Source: Actinomycetes bacterium | Lineage (GTDB): Bacteria > Actinomycetota > Acidimicrobiia > Acidimicrobiales > JAKAVM01 | Length of the DNA stretch: 45,963 bases | Direction: 5' to 3' | NCBI GenBank assembly: GCA_021827485.1 | Contig: JAKAVM010000035.1 | Span: 1-45,963 of the forward strand | In this document: positions 36,472 to 45,614 of the stretch, in pieces | Layout of the letters: every line of letters starts with the position of its first letter | How positions within the stretch are numbered: the stretch's first letter is position 1 | Translations under genes and position numbers: made by a program | Notes under the pieces: model-generated | The model's database searches: none | What the model was told of the DNA's origin: nothing | The model's input: only the letters and a program-made list of their open reading frames with translations

Positions 36472-36495
36472 ATCCACCGTTCCTTTCCCAAAACT

Positions 36496-37314
36496 GTGGC
36501 TAATGCCCTCATGCCTGCTGCGTTTTTCGGACACGGAAGCCCGATGAATGCACTGGAACATAATAGATATACAAAGGTCTGGAGCGACTTTGGGGCAAAT
36601 ATCGAAAGGCCGAGGGCCATACTAGTAGTTTCTGCCCACTGGTATGTTGAATCGACATCCTTGACGGCAATGGCAAGACCAAGAACGATCCACGATTTTT
36701 ATGGCTTTCCAAAAGAACTTTTTGAAGTTGAATACCCAGCGCCGGGCGATCCGCAAATAGCACAAGAGATAGCCGACATCCTCAAACCTATCTCAGTCGT
36801 TCTCGATCAAGAGAGCTGGGGCATTGATCATGGGGCTTGGTCAATACTTATTCATGCTTTCCCCAATTGTGATATTCCCGTGATCCAACTATCTATAAAT
36901 TCCAAAAAGCCTCTCGATTTCCACCTCGAGCTAGGCGCACGGCTGACACCGCTACGTACCAAGCAGATTCTTATCATCGCAAGCGGAAATGTCGTGCACA
37001 ATCTTGGTCGTATTGACTGGAGCAAACCAGAGGGAGCGTTCGAGTGGACAAGAAGTTTCGATCAAGCATCGAAGACTTGTATGACTACAACGCCTTCAAA
37101 TGCTTTGTCTTTACGCGAGCATCCTGACTATTCAAAGGCAGCTCCTACCCCCGATCACTTTATTCCACTCTTGTATCTAGCTGGTTTAGCTGGCGAGACT
37201 GAAGAGTCGGTCGACGTACTCGTTGAAGGGTTCGCCTTCGGATCGCTGTCGATGACTTCTTACGGCATCGGTACTAAAGACATATCGGCCCGCACAACTA
37301 TATCGGCTTCCTAA
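36496..37314 (+). CDS. Extradiol ring-cleavage dioxygenase (DODA/YgiD class, LigB superfamily)
   Basis: 272 aa. Metal-binding His residues are seen in PAAFFGHGSPMNALE, LVVSAHWYVES and GNVVHNLGRIDWS; DHGAWSILIHAFP is also conserved. DHFIPLLYLAGLAG near the end contains another conserved His. Relatives open catechol rings such as DOPA with Fe2+ or Zn2+; the in vivo substrate here is unknown. It starts at GTG 36496, or ATG five codons on; neither has a clear ribosome site. It probably shares the transcript of the acyl-CoA dehydrogenase gene. Confidence 0.88.
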   Translation: MANALMPAAFFGHGSPMNALEHNRYTKVWSDFGANIERPRAILVVSAHWYVESTSLTAMARPRTIHDFYGFPKELFEVEYPAPGDPQIAQEIADILKPISVVLDQESWGIDHGAWSILIHAFPNCDIPVIQLSINSKKPLDFHLELGARLTPLRTKQILIIASGNVVHNLGRIDWSKPEGAFEWTRSFDQASKTCMTTTPSNALSLREHPDYSKAAPTPDHFIPLLYLAGLAGETEESVDVLVEGFAFGSLSMTSYGIGTKDISARTTISAS

Positions 37315-37457
37315 GTATCGAAGGCTCCCCAAAACCCTACCTAGAGCAGCCCTAACTGCCTTTCCTGGCCTCTCACCATCATTTATCCAATTCTCAGTCT
37401 TGAGAAAGTACGAAAGTCCCTAACGTTACTAGCGATTTTCGTTTACGGTAGCTAACT

Positions 37458-38108
37458 ATGAACGTATTGATGATAGAAGAAGCGTCACCTATTGGAGCCA
37501 AAGTGGCAGATTCAGTTCGTCAATCAGGTGGGAGCGTTTACTGTTGCCATAACGGCCCAACAAACGAGCGTGACTTTGCCTGTGATGCCCTACTAGGAGG
37601 CGTCTGCCCCTTAGAGATACATCCGATTGATGCTGTCGTCGCAGTAAAGCGCTCTGACGCTGGAATTGTTACGCGTGCAAATACCGATACCTCACCGCCA
37701 TTACTCTACGATGAAGGAATTGCATGCTCGATTCGCAGGCATATTCCCTTAGTTATGGTGTGTGATACCGGCGATCCATATGGAGGTCCCTTCGACCAAT
37801 GGATAGAGGCAGCAAGTGTACATGACGAAGTAAGCGAAGTTTTACAATCAATTGTTTCAGGGCCGTCGGACACCTACACCCAACTTGCAAGCAAGGCCCT
37901 CGTTACATCAATGCTTATTCGAAATCTCGATACATCTAAAGCTAGAGCAACCGTTATCAGAAGAAATGGTTGCTTGACGGTTACCTTGACCATAAGGGAA
38001 GAGCTGGATCAATTGACAATTGATTCTCTCTCGGTTAGTGTTCACCGGGCACTTCGTGATTTCGACCCATGGATATCGTGTATAGATATTTCTGTGAAAG
38101 TACCCTAA
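37458..38108 (+). CDS. Uncharacterised actinobacterial-type protein
   Basis: 216 aa, no named family recognised. The N-terminus MNVLMIEEASPIGAKVADSV looks like the first strand and helix of a response-regulator or Rossmann-type fold. Two Cys-rich spots follow (VYCCHNG, DALLGGVCPLEIHPIDAVV), then DEGIACSIRRHIPLVMVCDT. The C-terminal ~70 residues (ATVIRRNGCLTVTLTIREEL onward) form an alpha-beta unit. No signal or membrane segment is seen. I recall similar uncharacterised proteins in other actinobacteria but cannot name a function. TACGGT (37444-37449) lies 8 nt before the ATG. GTTACTAGCG in its upstream region matches part of the operator before 35257, so it may share that regulator. It converges with tetR, overlapping by 4 nt. 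Confidence 0.7.
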   Translation: MNVLMIEEASPIGAKVADSVRQSGGSVYCCHNGPTNERDFACDALLGGVCPLEIHPIDAVVAVKRSDAGIVTRANTDTSPPLLYDEGIACSIRRHIPLVMVCDTGDPYGGPFDQWIEAASVHDEVSEVLQSIVSGPSDTYTQLASKALVTSMLIRNLDTSKARATVIRRNGCLTVTLTIREELDQLTIDSLSVSVHRALRDFDPWISCIDISVKVP

Positions 38109-38770
38109 TCTTTAGTAATCCCGCGAAGTCCCCCCCAAGCAATCTCGCCAACCCAACGCGCAAGCACATTCGGGTCTGCAGGAAGAGTCCCTTGTGACTC
38201 GCTTGCTCTGGCGGTAAGCCAGTGCCTTGAGGTTGATTCAGCTAGACCAACGATTCCATACGCTAACATCAAACGGTGTTGTGGCGAGATCCCTGCTTCG
38301 ATCAAAGCAGCAACTGCTTGGGCCATAGTCTCTTCCACCTTATGTGCTACTTCACTAAACTCATCGTCGCGCCTCCCGCCAGTTCCAAAAAGAAGGTAGA
38401 AAGCATCTTCGTGCTCAGAGACATAATGGAAGTAGGCATTGAAGCCTGATTCAACTTGAGAACGAGGCGTCTTGGCCACACTCGTAGCTTGGTTGATAGC
38501 AAGAAGTAGCTGGGCACCAACGTGTTCAAGAAGCTCCATGTAAAGGGCTTTCTTCGAGTCAAAGTGTTGGTAGATAATTGGCTTAGTCACCCCAGCTTTA
38601 TCTGCAATATCTTCGACCGAAGTTTGTAAATATCCATTTGCTGAAAAAAGCTCGAGAGCAATTTCCAGAAGCTGCTCGCGCCGTTCCGTTCCGGGAAGTC
38701 GTGCATTAGAAGTTGACTCAGCTGCATTACTTGGCTCTTTAGTGTTGTAGAGTACCTTCTTGCCCCTCAA
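38105..38770 (-). CDS. TetR/AcrR-family transcriptional regulator
   Basis: 221 aa. The N-terminal HTH domain (residues ~26-75) reads RREQLLEIALELFSANGYLQ then SVEDIADKAGVTKPIIYQHF, a clean TetR signature. The C-terminal ligand domain is all-helical (HYVSEHEDAFYLLFG, AYGIVGLAESTSRHW), the shape common in lipid- or CoA-responsive members. The TTG start at 38770 overlaps the epimerase stop (TTGA), with GGAG 8 nt upstream, so it is expressed from the epimerase unit. It is the nearest candidate to bind TTACCGCGCGGTAA before the acyl-CoA dehydrogenase gene; that link is inference. Confidence 0.9.
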   Translation of the reverse strand: MRGKKVLYNTKEPSNAAESTSNARLPGTERREQLLEIALELFSANGYLQTSVEDIADKAGVTKPIIYQHFDSKKALYMELLEHVGAQLLLAINQATSVAKTPRSQVESGFNAYFHYVSEHEDAFYLLFGTGGRRDDEFSEVAHKVEETMAQAVAALIEAGISPQHRLMLAYGIVGLAESTSRHWLTARASESQGTLPADPNVLARWVGEIAWGGLRGITKD

Positions 38771-39687
38771 GTGAAGTACTCCACGGTCTTTATCAGCCCA
38801 GATCGAAAATCAACTTTGGGCTCAAATCCTAAATCTGACCTAGCGTTGGAGATATCGGCCTGGGTCTTACGAACATCACCAGCTCTTACTTGAGTGTGCT
38901 GTGGGGTAATCGAAACTCCAATAAGGTCCTGCAAGATCTCAAGAAGCTCCAATAAGTTATAGGTCGACCCGCCTGCAATATTGTATGCCTTGCCAGAACA
39001 TATATCGGCCTGTCCAGTCGATGCCAGAATATTAGCTTCCACAACATCGTCAATATAGGAAAAATCCCTCGATTGAAGTCCGTCACCATGTACCGTTGGG
39101 GGTTTCCCCTGTACTAAAGCGTCAATAAACAAAGGTATGACAGCAGCATATGCTGATTCGGGACGCTGTCTTGGTCCATATACATTGAAATATCGTAAAG
39201 CAACTGTTTCTATCCCATATAACTCACTAAACACTCTCATATAGTGCTCCCCAGCCAATTTTGAGACGGCGTAAGGTGATCTAGGCTGCTTATCTGCGCT
39301 TTCCTTAGTGGGAAAAACATCGATGTTGCCATAAATGCTCGATGAAGATGCTGAGACAACTCTTCTTACCCCTGCTTGAACAGACTTCTCCAAGATATTC
39401 AAAGTCCCATGGACATTTGCTCGATTGGTCTCCAGGGGATGTTCGACTGAACGTAGTACCGCACGATGTGCCGCTTGGTGGAAAACAACCTCAACATCTT
39501 TCAGTGCATTTAGAACAGTTTCTTCATCAGCGATATTGCCTAGAACAAACTTAGCCTGCTCATTAATATTTTCTCGATAGCCGGCAGAAAGGTCATCTAG
39601 GACCACCACTTCATGGCCCTCTCCAATTAGTCGGTCCACCAGATTTGAACCGATAAAACCGGCTCCACCAGTAACGAGCGCCTTCAT
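38767..39687 (-). CDS. UDP-sugar 4-epimerase (GalE/WbpP-like)
   Basis: 306 aa extended SDR. TGGAGFIGSNLVDRL binds NAD, FHQAAHRAVLRSVEHP and SASSSSIYGN lead to the catalytic SPYAVSKLAGE (YxxxK, residue ~136). RYFNVYGPRQRPESAYAAVI and DGLQSRDFSYIDDVVEA are hallmarks of UDP-GlcNAc(A)/UDP-Glc(A) epimerases. Paired with the neighbouring UDP-sugar dehydrogenase, conversion of UDP-GlcNAcA or UDP-GlcA to the galacto form is likely. ATG 39687 has GGAA 7 nt upstream. The tetR start overlaps its stop. Confidence 0.9.
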   Translation of the reverse strand: MKALVTGGAGFIGSNLVDRLIGEGHEVVVLDDLSAGYRENINEQAKFVLGNIADEETVLNALKDVEVVFHQAAHRAVLRSVEHPLETNRANVHGTLNILEKSVQAGVRRVVSASSSSIYGNIDVFPTKESADKQPRSPYAVSKLAGEHYMRVFSELYGIETVALRYFNVYGPRQRPESAYAAVIPLFIDALVQGKPPTVHGDGLQSRDFSYIDDVVEANILASTGQADICSGKAYNIAGGSTYNLLELLEILQDLIGVSITPQHTQVRAGDVRKTQADISNARSDLGFEPKVDFRSGLIKTVEYFT

Positions 39688-39728
39688 CTATTATTTCCAG
39701 ACATCGTGATAAAGCTTACTCAAAAGCC

Positions 39729-40979
39729 CTAGAGATATTCGACATTGTCTCCAATTACTCTATGGCGGGTATCAAAAACAAATTTAGAATACTTAGCAAC
39801 TTCTTCAAGGTCGAAGTCTCGGTGATCAATTAGAAGGATAACGCAATCAGCTTTTTGATATTCCTCTATCGACGCCTCTGCCCGATCTATTTCAAATGGT
39901 ACATCGTCGAAAGATATGTATGGATCAATTGCCCTAACCTTGGCCCCAAGTGTTATCAACCTATCGGCCACGACTAGCGCAGGCGATTCACGAGCATCCC
40001 CAGTGTTTGGCTTATATGAAAGCCCTAAGAGCAAAATGCGACACTCACGAATCTCTTTACCCAATTTCGACAATGTTTCAGTCACCCGCCAAACTACATG
40101 ATCGGGCATCCTCGAATTCACCTCGTTTGCAAGTTCTACAAATCTAAAACTCCTTCCCAGGCGACGTTTGATCCTCCATGAAAGATATGATGGATCAATG
40201 GGCAGACAGTGCCCACCCACCCCTGGACCGGGCCTAAATGGCATATATCCAAATGGTTTAGTAGAAGCAGCGTCTATCGCTTCCCAAATGTCAACCCCTA
40301 GATCTGATGCCAAGATCGCTAGTTCATTCACAAGTGCCACGTTTACATGACGAAATGTGTTTTCGAGCAATTTAGTTAGTTCAGCTTCAGCTGTGCCAGA
40401 CACCGGGATGGTTGAAGTAACAATTGTATTGTAAAAATTGCGAACCTTGTCCAAGGAAGCGTCATCAATCCCAGACACTACTTTCGGCGTGTTTGTAAGA
40501 GTCCAAGACTTATTCCCCGGATCGATACGCTCAGGACTATAACCGAGATAAAAATCACGTCCTGCCCTAAGGCCGGATCCTTCTTCAAGTATTGGAGCTA
40601 ATACTTCAGTCGTCGTACCTGGATAGGTAGTAGACTCAAGAACTACAAGTGCCCCTTCCTTGAGATGGCGCGCCAGCATCGCTCCGGCAGATTCGATGTA
40701 AGACAGATCGGGATTGCCGTCTTTAAGTGGAGTGGGAACCGTAATTAGTGCAATATCGAAATCTGAGCAGTCTGATTCTTTATCTGAAGGCAGGTACCTG
40801 CCGGAATCTACTGCTAACTGCAAAGTAGCGCTCAGTACATCTTCAATTGGAGAGTTCCCTGACTGAAGCGCTTTGATTTTCGATTGATCTAGATCAAAGC
40901 CGACTACCCGATAGCCAACCAAGGCCGCGCGAACAGCCAGTGGCAATCCAACATAACCTTGGCCCACAACCACAAGCAT
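39729..40979 (-). CDS. UDP-glucose/GDP-mannose dehydrogenase family (UDP-hexosamine 6-dehydrogenase-like)
   Basis: 416 aa. It oxidises C6 of a nucleotide-sugar to the uronate with two NAD+. MLVVVGQGYVGLPLAVRAAL is the NAD site. VTVPTPLKDGNPDLS-type residues, ESTTYPGTTTEVLAPIL and SPERIDPGN match the WbpA/WecC branch. The catalytic Cys is in GPGVGGHCLPIDPSYLSW (~258), and GLSYKPNTGDARESPALVV is in the C-terminal domain. The frame extends to TTG 41024; ATG 40979 starts exactly at the first strand, as in most relatives, but GTG 41006 is possible. It follows the FAH gene closely and precedes the epimerase by 41 nt. Confidence 0.9.
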   Translation of the reverse strand: MLVVVGQGYVGLPLAVRAALVGYRVVGFDLDQSKIKALQSGNSPIEDVLSATLQLAVDSGRYLPSDKESDCSDFDIALITVPTPLKDGNPDLSYIESAGAMLARHLKEGALVVLESTTYPGTTTEVLAPILEEGSGLRAGRDFYLGYSPERIDPGNKSWTLTNTPKVVSGIDDASLDKVRNFYNTIVTSTIPVSGTAEAELTKLLENTFRHVNVALVNELAILASDLGVDIWEAIDAASTKPFGYMPFRPGPGVGGHCLPIDPSYLSWRIKRRLGRSFRFVELANEVNSRMPDHVVWRVTETLSKLGKEIRECRILLLGLSYKPNTGDARESPALVVADRLITLGAKVRAIDPYISFDDVPFEIDRAEASIEEYQKADCVILLIDHRDFDLEEVAKYSKFVFDTRHRVIGDNVEYL

Positions 40980-41028
40980 CTGTTCCGGCAGTACTGATAG
41001 AGCCACCCGTATATTTTCCCACAAAGAT

Positions 41029-41997
41029 CTACTTTTTGCGTACTGGATTAGCTATTTTGCCAACTCCAGTGATTTCAATCTCAACTTTGTCCCCATCCAC
41101 TAGCCATTTAGCAGGTTGAAAACTTGCACCAACCCCCGCCGGGGTTCCGGTAGCAATTATGTCGCCTGGCTCTAAAGTCATTGCTTGCGACAACTCAACG
41201 ATCATCTCAACACAGGTAAACACCATCTTGGAGGTCGAACTAGACTGGCGAACCTCTGAGTTGACTCTTGTCGTGATCTCTAAAGCCTGCGGGTCTGGTA
41301 CTTCATCTGGGGTCACAATCCACGGTCCAACTGGGCCATGGCTGTCAAAGCCTTTGCCTATAGTGAATTGACTTGTCCTTTTCTGCCAGTCGCGCACACT
41401 AACGTCATTGACCACAACATAACCTGCCAAAGCGCCTAACGCTTCAGATGCTAATACATCTTTACATCGTTTACCGATAACTAAGCCAAGCTCTCCTTCG
41501 TAGTCAACTTGACTTGATACACTAGGAATAACGATTGGATCATATGGTCCATTGATGCAAGTTCGAGCTTTTGTAAACCAGACTTGGTATGCTGGCTTTT
41601 CCACGCCCATCTCTTCGATGTGATCTAAATAGTTGAGACCAATTCCATAAAACTTGCTCGGCCATGGTATAGGCGAACAAAGCTCAACATCCTCTGGGCG
41701 ATAGCGAACACAATCTTTAGAAACTAGATGACGTATTGTTTTGAACACACTGTCACGATCCTCCAGTAGCTCCGACCAATTATTTGAAAGCTCAAATGGT
41801 GTTGTAGTCAAATCAACTACTTCGATTCCGTCACTTGGCCAAGTGACCTCCCTCCCGAACTCCAAGCGATCTTGCGAGGAATCAATAAGTACTCCGGTCC
41901 GAATACCAAATAATCTCTCATCGCCAAGACTGGTCCGTTGCATTTTGGCGACTGGGTTACTTGCTTGATCGGTTAATCTAAAACTAACTAAGCGCAT
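41029..41997 (-). CDS. Fumarylacetoacetate hydrolase (FAH) family protein
   Basis: 322 aa. FAH-fold enzymes hydrolyse, decarboxylate or isomerise 2-oxo acids from aromatic breakdown. WPSKFYGIGLNYLDHIEEMG begins the core. The metal ligands are in DYEGELGLVIGKR (ExE) and later GYVVVNDVSVRDWQ (Asp). FTIGKGFDSHGPVGPWIVT and GDIIATGTPAGVGASF are also characteristic. An N-terminal domain of ~85 residues is present as in many family members. ATG 41997 has AGGAG 6 nt upstream. The gene sits 14 nt after the ABC permease, apparently in the same unit. Substrate unknown. Confidence 0.92.
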   Translation of the reverse strand: MRLVSFRLTDQASNPVAKMQRTSLGDERLFGIRTGVLIDSSQDRLEFGREVTWPSDGIEVVDLTTTPFELSNNWSELLEDRDSVFKTIRHLVSKDCVRYRPEDVELCSPIPWPSKFYGIGLNYLDHIEEMGVEKPAYQVWFTKARTCINGPYDPIVIPSVSSQVDYEGELGLVIGKRCKDVLASEALGALAGYVVVNDVSVRDWQKRTSQFTIGKGFDSHGPVGPWIVTPDEVPDPQALEITTRVNSEVRQSSSTSKMVFTCVEMIVELSQAMTLEPGDIIATGTPAGVGASFQPAKWLVDGDKVEIEITGVGKIANPVRKK

Positions 41998-42011
41998 ACT
42001 GATCTCCTAGA

Positions 42012-44756
42012 CTATTCGTCCCGAAGAGCCTGTGCGAAATTAAAGTTATTTGCCCTTCGGGCTGGCAGAATTGATGCAATACAGGAAAGGATTACAATCG
42101 CTAATCCATACTCGAGAATCGATAGAGGTGCAATCACAAATGGATCAAAATATCCCAGTACTAGTGGAGTTATAGAAAAGAGACTCTCTAATATGATTAC
42201 TCCAAGCACAAATGCCAACACTGTTCCGACAATGCTAACCATAAGAGCCTCTAGCACAATTGTTCCAAATATCATTCCGGGGCTAAAGCCCATACAGGCA
42301 AGCAAAGCAATCTCCTTTGACCGCTGGGCTACCGAAAGAACTAATGTTGTCAAGACACTCAGAAATGCTAGCCCGATTAAGGCTCTTTGTACCGTCCAAA
42401 ATGGCTTCAATTGACCTGAGGCGGCTGAAAGTTCATCTGCGATAGCCTGCGACTCGCTTGAGACCATCAAGTTAGCTGACAACTTTGCCTGTTTAATGGC
42501 GGACGCTAGCTTGGCTGGCGTCACATTCGACTTAGGATAGACGTAGATATTGGTTGGCGGTTGATAACCGTAGAGTTTTTCTAATTCGCCTTCCGATATA
42601 AAAGCTGATTCACCGTTGAAATCTCCATTCTCCCAGATCCCAGCTACGCGAAGTCGTGCCAAGCCATGTGGGGTATCCAAGACCAGCATTTTGCCAGCTC
42701 TAAGATGCTGGCGCCGGGCAAGGGCGGTGCCCACTAGAGCTTGTCCTCGTGCAATTAGAGCTGGTCTTGAACTACCTTCAATGACTTTGATGCCAGTAAT
42801 AGAGAGATCGCTAGAAGTCTCAACGCCAATAATCGAAGCCGAAGACGAGCCCGACAACACTCCAACCTGACTGACAACCTTAGCAACATCGGGAAGCTTA
42901 GATATTTTATGCAAGAGCGTTGGAGTAAATCTCTGCTCGCTATCTATCGAGATAGATGCCGGTTTATTCATGGATAAGTAGACCCAATGAGCTTCTCGAC
43001 GATTGATTGAACCAGTAATCGATTTTGCAATCGATTGATCGTAACTGGTCGCGATGAATGCAACGGCAACGCAAGTTGCAAGGGCACCCGTCATAGTGGC
43101 AGTACGACCCGGACTATTAGCTAAATTAGTTAGTGCTAGTTTCAGCGCGGCAAGCCAGCGCGACTTTATTAATCTGGAGTCCTTCACCAACTTTGCGCTA
43201 GCTCTCGCTATAACAGGACCGAACCCCCCGACCATAAGTATTGATGCTCCACATACAACCACAAATCCCGCTATGCCAACAGGAAATTGCCATGAATAAA
43301 GTGCCCCGTGAAGCGAAGCAGAAATGCAAGACAGCATTCCCACAATCGTAAAAACCGCAAAAATTAGAAGCCGGAGCCTGGAAGCTCTAGGTGGCTGCTC
43401 ATAAGTTCCTTTTTGTGGCGACAGTTCCTGGGAGAGCGATCTTCGCCCAATCTTCCTGACCGGACCTATTGTCGTGAGTAAAGCTAGCACTCCACCTATA
43501 ACAGGGGCTAGAAGCAGATAGAAGAAAGGTAGATGTAATTCAATAACCGTTCCGGAAAGAGGTTGAACAAAATGATTTAGCGATCTAATAATTGCTGCAC
43601 CAACGTACGATGCAATACCGGAACCAATAAGCCCGCCGCATACTCCCAGCAATATAGGCTCCATTACAAAAATTACCCCTAGCGACGAAGGGGTGCCTAG
43701 TGCATAGACTATTGCAAGTTGCTTCCTCCTCTCAGCAAAGCTAAGCACTAGTATATCGTTTACCAATACCACTGAAACAACCGTTGCGAACAAAGAAAGA
43801 AGCGCCAACAAAGGCAGAATAGAGTTGATAGCAACCTGTGCTTCGGGCGGTGGCGTGCCCGACGATACTACTGAGTTTTGTGGACCTACTACTCTCGCAA
43901 GCCTAGATTCGACATTGTGTAAATTTGCTGAACGAGAAACTTTGATATATATATCATCAAACTTCCCATGTCTTGCAAAGACGCCTTCAGAAACACCGAG
44001 TCCCATCAAAACCACGTTGCCAGAGTCGAACTTTGAAAGTATAGGAAGCGGGTTTGCGCAACGAACTTTGACAAGGCCAATCTCCGAGGCCATTAGAGTC
44101 GTACTTTGGGATCGCCCAGCAAGGCTGGTTGCGGGGTTGTTACTTGGGCTGGTTGCGGGGTTGTTATTTGGGCCGGTTGCGGGGTTGTTATTTGGGCCGG
44201 TTGCGGGGTTGTTATTTGGGCCGGCTTTGCCTGCCAGGCTATTGCAATCAACGATTTGGCTTGCCAGATCAGGTGAAGCTGATATGGAGATAAGGGATGG
44301 ATTCTGAGTTATGCCACTGGATTGGACTCGTTCGTTGGGACCGCCAATACCAATGGCTACAACAGGAATCCTTTTACTTGCCACGTAGAGGTTCGTTAAA
44401 GCCTCTACAACTGCACTTGCCGACTCCACGCCCTTCGTAGATAGTACCGAAGTCAACACGCGCGGCTCAATCCCGCCTCTTTGAATCGGTCCGACTACTT
44501 TGAGTTGTGCACCAGGAATTAGCTTGTTCGAAAAATTATTGAAAGACCAGCTAATCGAGGACAGCGCTACCAAGACCGATAGAGCTATCGCAGCACCACC
44601 TGCTATGGCCGTTATGGCGAGAACGGATCGAAGTTTGTGTCCAATCATCCAACGGATTGCGAACCACTTCAAGTATTTAAAATATCGGATGGCAAACCCC
44701 TCTGAATAATTGAAATAGGTGATCACAAACCCCCGTTGGGATTGTGTCTCTTTCAT
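42012..44756 (-). CDS. MacB/FtsX-type ABC transporter permease with two internal repeat arrays
   Basis: 914 aa. It has two FtsX blocks: one N-terminal helix plus a periplasmic-type domain and three helices (to ~residue 450), and the same arrangement again (~490-914), ending in FDPFVIAPLSILEYGLAIVI and LPARRANNFNFAQALRDE. The architecture is that of DUF214/FtsX permeases of type VII exporters moving lipids, lipoproteins or peptides. The N-terminus carries three 11-residue units (GFVITYFNYSE, GFAIRYFKYLK, WFAIRWMIGHK), and residues ~178-209 carry GPNNNPAT units in the first extracytoplasmic domain. ATG 44756 overlaps the ATPase stop (ATGA). Confidence 0.9.
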   Translation of the reverse strand: MKETQSQRGFVITYFNYSEGFAIRYFKYLKWFAIRWMIGHKLRSVLAITAIAGGAAIALSVLVALSSISWSFNNFSNKLIPGAQLKVVGPIQRGGIEPRVLTSVLSTKGVESASAVVEALTNLYVASKRIPVVAIGIGGPNERVQSSGITQNPSLISISASPDLASQIVDCNSLAGKAGPNNNPATGPNNNPATGPNNNPATSPSNNPATSLAGRSQSTTLMASEIGLVKVRCANPLPILSKFDSGNVVLMGLGVSEGVFARHGKFDDIYIKVSRSANLHNVESRLARVVGPQNSVVSSGTPPPEAQVAINSILPLLALLSLFATVVSVVLVNDILVLSFAERRKQLAIVYALGTPSSLGVIFVMEPILLGVCGGLIGSGIASYVGAAIIRSLNHFVQPLSGTVIELHLPFFYLLLAPVIGGVLALLTTIGPVRKIGRRSLSQELSPQKGTYEQPPRASRLRLLIFAVFTIVGMLSCISASLHGALYSWQFPVGIAGFVVVCGASILMVGGFGPVIARASAKLVKDSRLIKSRWLAALKLALTNLANSPGRTATMTGALATCVAVAFIATSYDQSIAKSITGSINRREAHWVYLSMNKPASISIDSEQRFTPTLLHKISKLPDVAKVVSQVGVLSGSSSASIIGVETSSDLSITGIKVIEGSSRPALIARGQALVGTALARRQHLRAGKMLVLDTPHGLARLRVAGIWENGDFNGESAFISEGELEKLYGYQPPTNIYVYPKSNVTPAKLASAIKQAKLSANLMVSSESQAIADELSAASGQLKPFWTVQRALIGLAFLSVLTTLVLSVAQRSKEIALLACMGFSPGMIFGTIVLEALMVSIVGTVLAFVLGVIILESLFSITPLVLGYFDPFVIAPLSILEYGLAIVILSCIASILPARRANNFNFAQALRDE
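44127..44222. repeat. 24-nt minisatellite in ABC permease gene
   Basis: Four 24-nt units (44127, 44151, 44175, 44199). The last three are identical; the first differs at two bases (44142 and 44150). They encode GPNNNPAT. The plus strand holds alternating GGGG and GGG tracts. Confidence 0.95.
44634..44732. repeat. Three diverged 33-nt units at permease N-terminus
   Basis: 44732-44700, 44699-44667 and 44666-44634 encode GFVITYFNYSE, GFAIRYFKYLK and WFAIRWMIGHK. The third belongs to the conserved FtsX start; the first two look like older duplications of it. Confidence 0.7.
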
Positions 44757-45439
44757 ACATATAGTTGCCCTCCACCAATATGTAACTTGCGGTCTGCTCG
44801 GTCTGCGGTATTTAGATCGTGAGTAACAAGCACAAGAGAGGAGTCACACTCCTTGGTCATATTAATAAGGAGATCCATAACTCCGTGTGAGCTATCGTCA
44901 TCCAAATTCCCCGTAGGCTCATCGGCAAGTATCAACTTCGGACGGGTAGATATAGCTCTTGCGACAGCGACCCTTTGCATCTCTCCTCCGGAAAGTTGGG
45001 CTGGATAGCGTTTTGCATAATCTGCCATCCCGACTGACTCCAAAAGCTCATCTACCCTGGCTTCAATCTTGCGGTAACCTGTCAGTGTTAGTGGAAGTGA
45101 AACATTCTCAGCAACAGTCAATTGGGGCAGCAGATGAAAAAATTGAAAAACAAATCCGATTTGCTCACGCCTAACCAATGCTCTCTTGCTTGAAGATAAA
45201 CAGGTCGTCTCTCTGGAATCAATATAGATCTTGCCGCTATCGGGAAAATCCATGCAGCCCGCCAGATTCAACAGTGTGGATTTACCAGACCCACTCTTGC
45301 CTACCAATGCAACAAATTCTCCACTTGATACAACAAGATCTATCGCATCAAGTATTACGGTGGTCTTCTCACCATTTCGATAGCTACGGGTGACCTTATC
45401 CATCCGCAGAACTTCCGATTTGCCAATTTGCCTAGACAT
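44753..45439 (-). CDS. MacB/LolD-type ABC transporter ATP-binding protein
   Basis: 228 aa, the normal size for a type VII exporter ATPase. Walker [21 protein letters not shown]-loop [18 protein letters not shown], signature [17 protein letters not shown], Walker [15 protein letters not shown] and H-loop VLVTHDL are all intact. The DEPTGNLD form is typical of the MacB/LolD/FtsE group. ATG 45439 has TAAGAT (45447-45452) 7 nt upstream: leaderless. It overlaps the permease start by 4 nt, so both subunits are made together. Confidence 0.95.
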   Translation of the reverse strand: MSRQIGKSEVLRMDKVTRSYRNGEKTTVILDAIDLVVSSGEFVALVGKSGSGKSTLLNLAGCMDFPDSGKIYIDSRETTCLSSSKRALVRREQIGFVFQFFHLLPQLTVAENVSLPLTLTGYRKIEARVDELLESVGMADYAKRYPAQLSGGEMQRVAVARAISTRPKLILADEPTGNLDDDSSHGVMDLLINMTKECDSSLVLVTHDLNTADRADRKLHIGGGQLYV

Positions 45440-45452
45440 TGAAGGAATCTTA
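45440..45452 (-). promoter_or_regulatory. Leaderless -10 box of ABC transporter operon
   Basis: TAAGAT on the minus strand (45452-45447) is 7 nt before ATG 45439, without a ribosome site. Confidence 0.5.
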
Positions 45453-45489
45453 CTAGCTCGCTGGACATTAGGAATGCTCGCTAACCTAA

Positions 45490-45587
45490 GATAGTGGGAG
45501 AAATTGTGCTGGTACTGTACAGCACTTCAAAGCGCGCTGCCCTTTGATAGTGGGCGAAATTGCGCTGGCAGTATGCAGCACTTGAAA
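45490..45587. repeat. Two 42-nt repeats, each with an inverted repeat, upstream of fur-like gene
   Basis: 45490-45531 and 45546-45587 are about 80% identical. Each contains a potential hairpin: GTGCTG (45506-45511) with CAGCAC (45520-45525), and GCGCTG (45562-45567) with CAGCAC (45576-45581), both with 8-nt loops. Lying between divergent genes, they look like duplicated operators. Confidence 0.6.
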
Positions 45588-45614
45588 CTGTACGGCACAG
45601 GATAAGGACTCGAA

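Noticed and set aside
43825-44307. 160-codon plus-strand open frame with repeated GLLFGPVA units
   Set aside because: It is antisense to the conserved ABC permease; the repeats are the shadow of the GPNNNPAT array.
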